From contig CANTUQ010000119.1 in assembly GCA_947683425.1 (NCBI GenBank), positions 2,541,001 through 2,605,000 of the forward strand: a DNA stretch of 64,000 nt. The letters are read 5' to 3'. The position numbers were made by a program, and so were the translations under genes. This DNA is from Excoecaria cochinchinensis. Lineage: Eukaryota > Streptophyta > Magnoliopsida > Malpighiales > Euphorbiaceae. Numbering within the stretch: the stretch's first letter is position 1; the number at the start of each line of letters is the position of its first letter. The notes beneath the pieces were generated by a model that made no database searches, was not told where the DNA came from, and was given only the letters and a program-made list of their open reading frames with translations. Positions 46,621 through 56,268 of this stretch are shown piece after piece.

Positions 46621-49221
46621 TAGTGTTACAGTTTTTTAATTTACATTAAAATATTTTATTTCAAATTATTATTATATTATTAATTAATTAACTTTTATAT
46701 ATAATTTAGTTATTTTTGTAAAAAAGTAGATGACAAACTATTTTTGGTCAATAAAAATATTTATTGGGAACATTTTTATTTATAATATAAAATAAATTAT
46801 TTATAACATAATCTAATTGTAGTACATTTTTATTACAGTCGATTTTGATAAAATATTATAGTCATACAAACTGATTGTATTAGTAATAAACTTATATTTC
46901 GTCATAATATATTCATTTTTTTTATGATATATCATAAATTGAATTTATGTTTTATGACGTAATGTATTTGTCGTATATTAACATCACAACTAATTGTGAC
47001 ATAATATTATTATTGTTATAAATTGATTGTACCGGTGACGAAATTATATTTCGTCATAATATATTCATCTTTTGTGACATATGTATTTGTCATAAATAAA
47101 ATTATTATGACGAAATAATTTTATCGTCACTAATTCATTAAATTGTGACAAAAATAATTCATGTCACAAAAAATAAATATTTCATGACGACTTTATATGT
47201 CGTAAATAGTTACTTTTTTCATTAAATTTTTTTTCCCACCAAAAGAAAAAGGTTGGAATTTTTCCCTCCATATCAAAGGTGACAAAATTGTAACTCGTCA
47301 CAGTATGTTCATTTTTTGTGACACATTTATTTGTCATAAATAAAATTATTTTTTAAACTAAAATTTTTTAAAAAAAAATAATTAGAATTTTTTTATATCG
47401 ATATGTTATTTGTGATGAAAAGATTTTATTGTCACTAATTTATTTAATTATGACAAAAATAATTCGTTACAAAAAATAAATATTTTGTGACAATTTTATA
47501 CGTTGCAATAAGTTATTATTTTGTCATTAAATTTTTTTTTCCTCCAAAAAAATGGTGAAAAATTATGTCTCCTAAATAAACCATGACGAAATATATTTTT
47601 CGTCACAAAATTAATCTTTTAGTGACAATAATTAAAATATAAAATGACACAAGATAATTTCGTCACAGTAATAAATAGAATGATGACGTTTTAAAAAATT
47701 CGTCGTTATAAGTTATAATTAGTGACGAAATTGTATGCGTCATTAAAAAATTTGTCACAAAAAGTCAAATTTCTTGTAGTGTATATAAGTCAAGAATCAC
47801 AATATGAAATCATAATTGATAAGAGAAAGCGCTAAGTAATAACCTAACCAAAATCACGCAATATTCAAACACTTCGCTAAACCAATACCAAACACTTCAA
47901 ACAATAGCCTGAATTTCACTGGTGGAGGATACGGGAACACGACACAGGAGACCGAAGCCTCAAAAATATTTTTTATACCCGAAGATAGCGCGGGAGACTG
48001 GAGTCTCAAAACATTTTATCACTACACGGAGAATGACCATCTCGGAGGTCGACCGAAAGACCCAAACCAGGCCAACACTGCAGCTGCACTCACTAACCCT
48101 TTTAAGCATGCTTAATTATCCACTATCTTGACACTTCAGGCTCAAAACACTTATTTTAAACATTTAACACTAGACAATATGATTAATTATTAACACAAGT
48201 CCAAAACATCAATACACTAGTATAAAAATACAAAACATAACCTACACAGTGCGAAAAGCCATGCGAAAGAGAAAGAAGAAGACTTCCAGGAAAAATAGGA
48301 CAAAACAGGCAAGAGGAAGGTTTACTGTCGCGATCGTGACTTGTGTCGCGCTCGCGAGAGTAGCCGAGGGAAAAAGGCAAGTCGCGACTCGTGACAAGGC
48401 TGCCTCACGCCCCATAAGAGAGAGGGGTCACGAGTCGTGATCTCCCCTCATGACTCGCGACTGCCTCCTCACAACACTCCCAGCACGCTGCGCACGGAAG
48501 TGAATTATGCGATTTTGTCACGATCGCTCCACTTCCAGCAGAAAACGCACACTCACAGCTTAACAAAATTAACACCCATATAACCCAAAATCATATAACA
48601 TACAAAAACATGTAAACTCCTTGTCACACCCCATTTGCCCCCTAGTAGAATGAGCCTGTCAGTCTGTCTGTCTGTCTGACTGTCCGTCTGTATGTGTAAG
48701 CATTCGCATGTGTTCAGCATTCATAAGGGTAATTTAGTAAAATGTATGCTTTTGGGGTTTTATTATTATGTGCGTACATACATGGCATTAGTGTGTTTAA
48801 TTAAATGAGAGATACTTATGTGCATGTGTTCATACCATGGTAGAGTATGCATAAGTGAAGAGGGTTTTAGGTGTGTGTAGTGTGGGTTATTTAGGTGTGA
48901 GTGGTTAATTCCATCAATAAGAAATGGACACTACTTAGGGTAAAGAAAAGGAAAAGAAAAGGGAATGAAAGAAAAGGGACTTAGAGATTTACGTTTCTTT
49001 TCTCTTCTCACTCACTTTCTTCTTCTTCACTTTCTTTATTTCCAAGTATTGTATTATTGATTCAAGGTCTTATTGGTGAAATTAATCCTCACCTTGCATC
49101 CTCTCTAGTAAGTAAGTGAATTCCCTCATTTAATTGTTTCATTTACTTCTTCTTCTTCCTTAAGTTTAGATTTAACTTAGGGTTTTCTTTGTGGATATTC
49201 TTGCTGTGATTGTGTTTAGCT

Positions 49222-49278
49222 GAAGCTCCACGTGATCCAAAGGGGAAAGAGGTTGCTGGACCTAGTGGAGCTAAGTGA
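49222..49278 (+). CDS. LTR mini-exon peptide of F (EAPRDPKGKEVAGPSGAK, stop)
   Basis: Frame GAA..TGA two bases inside acceptor TTTAG. Aligned with A: RDPKGKE shared, then V and SGA shared around replacements, with one codon gap. Gly and Lys codons differ at third positions. No ATG within the exon. Confidence 0.42.
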   Translation, partial: EAPRDPKGKEVAGPSGAK

Positions 49279-49570
49279 TAGAAGTTAGAATCCAGGTTTG
49301 GGAATGTTTAACTGTGAAATTGTGTGATTTTGATTCTACTGTAAATTTCTAGGGTTTATGTTCTTGTGAGTTTAAATGCATATGTTCTTGATTTGATTTG
49401 ATGAATTAGTTGACGAATTGAGTTGTATAATTATTGCCTATGTTGTTTGAGATGATTTCTGGAAGGTAATGACAGGTTTGTATGGATTAAAAACAAATTG
49501 GGACTGAAATTGTTGTTCTGAGAATTCTGGAAATCCTGGAAAAGTCGAGGTACTGTTGATGTTATGTTCT

Positions 49571-49945
49571 TCGCGTGACTCGCTACAGAAGAAGGCAAGT
49601 CACGTGACGTGACCCTCGGTCACGCCGTGACCTGCCTGCTGAGAAGCCAGTCGCGTGACCAGCTGAAGATCAAGCAAGTCACGCGACGTGATCTTCGGTC
49701 ACGTCGTGCGACCTGCGGGAGTGAGTTGCGTGATCTACGAGATCACGCGACGTGATCTGTGAGAGAGGAGAAGCACGTCACGAGTCGTGACGTCCAGTCA
49801 CGCCGTGACCTGCGTAGGACGTTGCGTGATTTGTGAAGATCACGCAACGTGACCGGCGAGAAACAAGCATGTCACGTCGCGTGACCCTCGGTCACGCCGT
49901 GACCTGCCTGTTGAGAAGGCCAGTCACGCCCAGTGACCAGCCGAT
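49571..49945 (+). repeat. TCACGTGA-type cassette of LTR F
   Basis: Repeated GTCACGTGACGTGACC, GGTCACGCCGTGACC and GATCACGCGACGTGATC words in roughly 55-60-bp units. Compared with LTR A of the same family the cassette core differs (TCACGTGA against CGAGTCGTG), so the core has been exchanged within a family. Confidence 0.7.
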
Positions 49946-50216
49946 CTCGCCCGTTTCTCCGCTCAGCTCGTTTTTCCGAAATTTCCTAGTTTTTAACCCA
50001 GAAATGAATTTGGTATTTCTTCTGAATGGACTTTACTGTTGTATGATGCATGTCTTACTGTTTGATGCTCCGATATGCGTGATAGCATGACTTTCTGATG
50101 AATTATATTCTGTATCCTGAAATGTGATCTGTTTGACGCATAACCTGCTAGAGTCAAGTAAGTGGATAGTTAGGCATGCCTAATAGAGTCTTTAGCTGCA
50201 GCCCTCAGTTCAGTTT

Positions 50217-50377
50217 GGACCCCGATCAGGTCCCCGTTTGGTTCCTCGCGAACCCTTCAGTATAGAATCTTGTTTAAGATTCCCTCAGTATATAAATAAC
50301 ATGTTTTGATAAATGATATAATATTTGACTTGTACCTGTGAGGTACCCTCAGTATTCGATTCGTACCCGTAAGGTAC
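50217..50377 (+). repeat. Hairpin bead array of LTR F
   Basis: GGACC..GGTCC (50217-50233), GGTTC-ctcgc-GAACC (50240-50254), GAATC-ttgtttaa-GATTC (50265-50282), GTACC-tgtga-GGTAC (50332-50346), GTACC-cgtaa-GGTAC (50363-50377). CTCAGTA-type spacers separate them. Order mirrors A' read in element sense. Confidence 0.68.
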
Positions 50378-51402
50378 CTTCAGTTCACTTGTTATCCACT
50401 ATCTAGAGTCAGCAGGTATTCTTTAAATGTTAATGGAAATGTTCTGATCTGATATGGCTTTGAATGGAATATCTGAATGAGTTTAATGATGAAATGCATG
50501 TTGGGTTATTCTGTAATGGATATGATTATTGAGATATTGAACGTTTGACTTTTAAATATGAGCATGCTTTAGCAACTATGCTGTAACCTTTGCATAATGC
50601 CATTGTGAATGTGATCTGCTTCGACGACCATTGTGAATGGCCGTCCATAATTTATGTGTGTTTCCCCACTAAGCGTTTTATCGCTTAGCACGGTGTGTTT
50701 ACCCGTGCAGGTGCGGAATACATTTTGCTTTGAGAGAGTCGCCGTCATCAAGCCAACACAGAAGGGATTAGTGTAGGGCTCAGTTTTGTATCAGTTATTG
50801 ATTCTTTTTGTATAGAACTCTCTGTATCAGCTTCCGCTTTTGTATCTATATTTTGTATATGTAATATTATTTTGTTCAGCAAGTTGATCAGATCATTATT
50901 GTAATAGTTTAATTATAGTAATGCATGATCATCTTTTGCTTTCTGCATGTAAAGTTTTTAATTATTCTGTATTTCTGAATGTATGTTATGAATGCATGTA
51001 TATTTTGCTTTACTTTTGTTTGGTGACACCTTGTCTCATACGGCATCTCACTCCTTATCGGATGGGATCGCCTACGTATGGAAAGGGGGTGTTACACTCC
51101 TACCTCCAATGCTTCCCAAGTCATGCTCAGGACATAATTAACAAAATAATCATACACTTGAACTTATGAAATCAATACCCCTAGCAAACCCAGAATTTCA
51201 TCTCATAATCATATACTTTAATTCAAAATAGACATGCAAAGCATTTTAACTCTATCATCTTAATCACTAACATGCATCAATAACTATCCCATCAATTAAC
51301 ACATGCATAACTACATATTCACAAATGATCCACGAGAACAGGGTAATCCAAATCCAAGTAAACTCATCCAAGGACATAACTCCCAAACCTGACAATGAAG
51401 CT

Positions 51403-51474
51403 TCAATCCAATTCTTTCACAAAACCCACTTTGTCTTTCCCTTTACTCTTCCTTCTCTCCTCCGCTTCTTGCAC
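51403..51474 (-). CDS. LTR mini-exon peptide of G (EERRKSKGKDKVGFVKELD, stop)
   Basis: Frame to TGA at 51403 on the minus strand, following acceptor TTTTGTGCAAG (exon from 51467) and a 117-nt GT-AG mini-intron (51584-51468). Contains SKGKDKVG. A long overlapping plus-strand frame (51325-51927) is a shadow. Confidence 0.4.
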   Translation of the reverse strand: MQEAEERRKSKGKDKVGFVKELD

Positions 51475-52278
51475 AAAACCCAGCCAATACACACTCAAGT
51501 TAAGCCATGCATTACACAACCAAAACTAGAAATGAAGAACGAGAAGAAGAACCCAAAGAAATTCCCAAAAATCCAAGCACTTACCTTCAAAACCCAGCTC
51601 AAATCAGAATTCCAACCTCAAAGCCCTAGATTCACGTTAGGTAAAAGCAAGAGAGAGAAAAAAGAAATAAAGAAGAGGAAGGAGAAGAAGAGGAAACGTG
51701 AGAAAGAAGAAAATCTGCTTTTCTTCCTTTCCTCTCTCCTTCCCTCACTTCACATTAATTACTCTCACCTACCTATGCCACATGGCACAATCCTAATGGA
51801 CCAAATAATCCACTTGACTTTCATGTCCCATGGCACTATACACAACACACACAATATAATCTCTTACAAAATATCCACATCCTTGGTACCATACACCACA
51901 AGCACACCATATATTTCCTCCACTTAACAAATTTAATTAATTTCTGCAATTAAGTCCTTATTATCCAAATTTTCTCTTACTTAAATTACTAAAATACCCT
52001 TAATTTTCTGACTTAGCATGCAATTTTTGACTAAACCCTTTTTGGGTTGTTACAAAACCAATCAATTTCCATCATATCCAATAAAATTGCATATATAAAT
52101 TCATAACATAATCTCTTAATATTTTTAGTTTATGCAAATAATTCAACATTAAATGTATAATTAAAATCACGTGGCAAACTCATACAATAATTATGCATAA
52201 CATAAAAATTATACCATTTAACTAAATCACAACAATTATTATATATAAATATATATAAATATATTTATAAATATATAT

Positions 52279-52279
52279 T

Positions 52280-52325
<46 letters not shown>
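52279..52325 (+). repeat. (CA)n(TA)n microsatellite
   Basis: About 14 CA units followed by TA units inside LTR P. Confidence 0.9.
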
Positions 52326-52439
52326 GTCAAATGTAAACCTCCTTTGTCTTATTTGTGCATTGGAGATGCACTATTGTTCATTATAAAAGAAATGGATTAC
52401 AAAACAAATAAAAAGAAAAAGGGGAAGGATGAAGAGCTG

Positions 52440-52545
52440 TCATAAGTCATCACTCTAGTGATGACTCGTGACGGAGGTTGGCTATGCCAACTCGGGACAG
52501 CAGGCTTTGGTGCCTAGTTGGCACAGCTTACCAAGTCTGCATTTG
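52440..52545 (-). repeat. Cassette of LTR P
   Basis: GTCATCACTCTAGTGATGAC, an almost perfect palindrome, then GACTCGTGACGG and GCCAACTCGGGAC..GTTGGCAC words. The GTTGGCAC words recur in both LTRs of C (about 9140-9175 and 15440-15480). Confidence 0.6.
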
Positions 52546-53092
52546 AGCAGACTTTAACCCCCTTTTTAAGCATCCAAAATGAGCTAGAAAATAGAATTTT
52601 CTGCTAAAATGGTCTCTTAAACAATATTTCCCTAGATGTTAACTTTCTAATGGAACAAATTTCAGGTCATTCGGATATTTAGATCTCCAGATATGACTCA
52701 AACAACTCAAATTGCTCCTATGACTCAGCTAAAATAAAAACCCTTCTATTTTGGCCATATTTGGGACACTTAAAGTAAACATTAGCTCTAGGTTTCTACT
52801 AGACATATTTAGGTATGGAAGTTAGCTTTCCGAAACAACTAAAACCATAAAATTTTGATCATTCAAACTCTCTATATGATTAAAACAACCCACAAAGGTC
52901 AAACTGAAATTTGAGTAGAGTTTCCCCTTAAAACTCAACATGCCTAAATTAGCCAATTCAACCCAATAATCACAACAATTTCAACCAAAATCAAACCAAA
53001 CAAATCATACACTTATCAAATATAGCAATTTAACATTTTCCATAGAAAAACATATAAATTCCCTAACCTTCTCATTGGCTTGCTCTTATGGC

Positions 53093-53152
53093 TCAATTAG
53101 CTCCTCCTTCTCCAATCTTTTTTTTTCCTTTGGCTCCACTTGATTTCTCCTC
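53093..53152 (-). CDS. LTR mini-exon peptide of P (EEKSSGAKGKKKIGEGGAN, stop)
   Basis: Minus-strand frame ending TGA at 53093, after acceptor TTTGTAG and a 97-nt GT-AG mini-intron from 53248. Contains AKGKKKIG, one replacement from KGKEKVG in two positions. Confidence 0.38.
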   Translation of the reverse strand, partial: EEKSSGAKGKKKIGEGGAN

Positions 53153-53704
53153 TACAAATTAGCAAAAGTTCAACATTTACACAATAAATTCTTAACTCTT
53201 AACCTTTAATAGTATGAATAGAAGAGGAGGAAACTAGAAATTACTTACCTTCCAAAAACTTCACAAAATAAGCTACCAACTTGCTTAAGCTTATGGATTT
53301 CTTAGACACCCTTAAAGTGAAGCTTAAAGTGATCAAAGGGAGAAAGAAAATGGCAACTAAAATGGGAGAGAGAAAGGCTGAAATTCTACCTCTCTTTCAA
53401 CTCCATTCATGGCTTAAAAGCCATTAAATTCTTCCTTATCTCCTTTCACTTTGGCCCACACACTTATCCACATATAATTGGTTCTCTTTCACTTTTCCTG
53501 TTTGATCCTTTAATTCCTTCTAAATCTTATATTAACCTCCATTTTATACAATTTAGTCCCTAAGGTCAAATGACAATTCTAACCCTAGCTTTCCACTTAA
53601 TACCAATAATACCCCAAACACTTACACTTAACCAATTACTCATTTAGGCGACTCTCATACCCCAATGGTATCCAAATGACTAGGGTACAAGTCGGGGCCT
53701 TACA

Positions 53705-55340
53705 AGTAGAATTAGAACTATAAATGCAATAGAGTATTAAATCATAATTAAATCTTAATTAATTAATTAATTTTGATTAATTAAATCTAGTTTGGGCCTC
53801 TACCATAAGGTCCATACGTAAAAGCCTACAGATTGGGCTTTCTTGCGTTAACTTAGATTTAACTAGCCAAATGGATTCCAAAGCCAACTAAATTAAATAT
53901 GTAGGGCTCATAACACTTATGGATCATATTTAATTTAACTTAGCCCAAGAATTAGGCCATTAAGGCCTTCTATATATTGTTTGTTCATAAGCCAATCTTT
54001 GTGGGCTTGGCTTCTACACATATGACTTCCTTTTTGGGCCTAGTTTTAATTCTCCAATTGATCCAAAATATTATTATTTCAGTTCTAGTCCAATAATATT
54101 TTATTCTAGATACGATTATACCAGTCTGGTCCATTATTTCAAAACATGCGTAGAAAACTCCTACGCATACATAATTAATTAAACTTCATTAATTAATTAT
54201 TCCTTTATTTATTTTCTCTATCCTTAATAATGTCAAATATTATTACATATTTCTTTTTACCATTTTACCCTTTACCTATAGGTGCATGACACATTGGGTT
54301 TTCTGATCCACTTGATAGTCCAAACATAATAGCAATTAATAAATTGCATGATTTAAACTCTTTGAACCATTATATTAATTCTCTAATTAATATTTATATT
54401 TATGTTCATGTACAAACCATGAGAGGCTTGTAGTCAAGCATCTTGATTACATAGGTGACAAAAAAGTCAAGTGGTTTTGACTTAACCCTTCCATATAACA
54501 GTTACTATGTAATTACTCCTTTCACCATACTTTATCTCATTTAGGTTTTAAGTATGAAATGTGTCAACTCATTTAAACATAAATAAAGTTGTTATAATAA
54601 TTTAACCTTTGTTCCCAAAATACCCCTTATGGATCTCATTCATGTTGGCATTCTACTCTGGCTAGAGATTCTCTGAACAATGGTATTATTGAACTTATGA
54701 GATATGTCCTATAATAAATCTGGGATGGTGAATCCTTTATTAATCACTCATCTATCTTCTAATAGGTCATGATATGCCCAATCTCATAACTATGTTCACC
54801 CCTTGATAGAGGTAAGTAGTTATGGAGCAACAATATGTCACTCACTATTTAAGATAAATTTGGTGATCTCAAGTCTGAGTATACTTACACCACTACTATG
54901 TAGAGATTCCTCACTGACATAGATTTAATATCAATGTGAGGATTCTCATGGCAGGTCTCTAATGTACTTGTTTTTCTAACAAGCATCCACATGTTAGCTT
55001 TGATCATCTTCATTATCATAGTTATGAGAACAGCTACTTGAACCATTCAAGAGGCATAACAAGTGCTAATATATCCGTATTAATAATATCCTATCTTGTT
55101 AATACTATGACTAGTGATATTTAGGTATTACCACATTTGCATGCAATAAGCATCTCACATCATGAACTCTTTCATGGCCTCCTTTGAGCTATGTTCTAAT
55201 CCAAGGACTACATTTATTAATTTAACATATAATTTCAAGCCCGAGGTATTAATAACATAGCATTCATAAATGAATATAGCCTTCTCATAAATTAAAATGA
55301 GCTCATATACTTGATAATTTCACACCCTCATATACCCTAG
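53705..55340 (-). mobile_element. Copia-associated non-coding sequence (probable continuation of LTR Q)
   Basis: Continues from 42288 once P is removed. AT-rich, without frames, with TTAATTAA-rich stretches (53755-53790) and GGGCCT/GGGCTT words also present at 41220-41350. The upper LTR boundary was not found. Confidence 0.4.
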
Positions 55341-56118
55341 GAGAGAAATGGGAGTGCTACCAAATACTTTTTACTGGATATATGGAACCTCATCCACAGA
55401 TCCATATCATCAAATCTTAACTTCAAATTTTAAAAATTTCACATATCTCTTTAGTCAATACACTTTCCTCTCTACAATCTAAAACATAAAGACTACTTTA
55501 TACTAACATAAAGTTTAATACTCACTTTGTAACTTATATGCTACAAATTAACAGGTTACATTTTATAGATAAGCTTCAAACTTTATCTTTGTCCATTGTC
55601 CCGAGCTTCACTTCAGGTTAGCCTTCGATTTCATACCTATATTGAACAAAAAAAAAAGCTAATGCTAAGCCATACCTAACGATGTACTACCTAATATAGG
55701 TAATCAATAATCTATTATTTTATTTATGTGTACTCATACACTACTCTTGAATTATTATACAAGATCAAAGGTCCATTACTAATACTAAATCTCTTTTAGT
55801 ATTGTCTAACTTGCACTTGATTTTTATATTTTGCACTTAATTATTATCACACATAACTCTGTATTTATATCATTTGTGCATTCATACGTATTTACTTTTA
55901 TAAGTTAATTACATCTCAATATACTGGTAGCAAGGACAGGCATAACCTTATGTCAGGTTCTTTTCATTATATTACCTTTAACTTTTAGGTCCTTATTTGT
56001 TCAATATGTTTTGGTTCGGACTTGGAATATGTATTCCAAGGTTCCTACATATCCTAAAAATGAGGAATTACAACCAAGTAGTTCTGTATGCTCAATTATT
56101 TTTCATGCTAATACATGA
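55341..56118. other. Unassigned AT-rich sequence
   Basis: No frame or terminus recognised. A GCTAATGCTAAGCC..CTAACGAT stretch near 55668-55685 vaguely recalls a minus-strand LTR stem-loop, so an old degraded LTR is possible. Confidence 0.3.
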
Positions 56119-56223
56119 TGAATGATAGAATTATAATCCTAATTTTTAACATACGGTTTGACATGATGCTTTTTATCATGTCAAACCGTATGTTAAAAAT
56201 TAGGATTATAATTCTATCATTCA
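56119..56223. repeat. Perfect 49-bp inverted repeat with 7-nt loop
   Basis: Arms 56119-56167 and 56175-56223 are exact reverse complements; loop GCTTTTT. Beyond the arms complementarity fades through a one-base offset. No TSD or known MITE terminus is visible. Lies 46 bp before LTR K. Confidence 0.97.
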
Positions 56224-56268
56224 CATCATACATTTATTTACAATCACTATAACTAAATATACTTTTAT

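Larger units (their letters stand above)
43869..47781. mobile_element. CACTA-like transposon carrying host gene fragments
   Basis: Right terminus TTTCTTGTAGTG (47770-47781) is a typical CACTA end, preceded by about 900 bp of subterminal repeats (46840-47770; TGACGAAAT, TCGTCA, TTGTGACA in both orientations). The left terminus is uncertain: CACTAAGCGACAAATTGTGACAAA at about 43869 starts with CACTA and has the subterminal word, but is not a good inverted match. The interior 44150-46620 is gene-like, with exon-sized fragments and CpG-bearing leader sequence, and lacks a transposase. Confidence 0.7.
48622..51096 (+). mobile_element. Solo LTR F (2475 bp) with perfect 5-bp TSD
   Basis: Starts TGTCACACCCC, ends GGGGGTGTTACA, flanked by CTCCT at 48617-48621 and 51097-51101. 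Same family as LTR A. Donor-like TAGTAAGT near 49108, acceptor TGTTTAG ending 49219, mini-exon 49222-49278, exon border CAG/GTTTGG, cassette 49571-49945, palindrome 50170-50183, beads 50217-50377, stem-loop 50670-50687. A TCTG/CTGT microsatellite-like run follows the start (48658-48690). Confidence 0.96.
43399..52054 (-). mobile_element. Solo LTR G interrupted by a CACTA-like element and by F
   Basis: Start TGTAACAACCC at 52054, end GGGTGTTATA at 43399 (CA to TA). Perfect TSD AAACC at 43394-43398 and 52055-52059. About 2.3 kb of its own sequence. Holds donor GTAAGT 51584, mini-exon 51403-51474, a GC-rich segment about 48328-48530, palindrome 48102-48115, beads 47920-48065 and stem-loop 43767-43782. 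Confidence 0.92.
42289..53704 (-). mobile_element. Solo LTR P (about 2.75 kb) interrupted by G
   Basis: Minus LTR, start TGTAAGGCCCCG at 53704, end GGGGTGTTACA at 42289; TSD ACTAG (42284-42288) versus AGTAG (53705-53709), one mismatch. Own sequence is 42289-43393 and 52060-53704. Holds donor GTAAGT at 53248, mini-exon 53093-53152, cassette about 52440-52545, beads near 42960-43110 and stem-loop CTAAG-tgcaaagg-CTTAG 42709-42726. Confidence 0.88.

Noticed and set aside
51325..51927. 200-codon plus-strand frame
   Set aside because: Lies antisense to the leader and mini-exon of LTR G; composition is Lys/Ser/Pro low complexity, with no recognisable domain.
56119..56223. microRNA precursor
   Set aside because: Perfect pairing over 49 bp is more typical of a recent inverted duplication or siRNA hairpin; no evidence of a mature miRNA.
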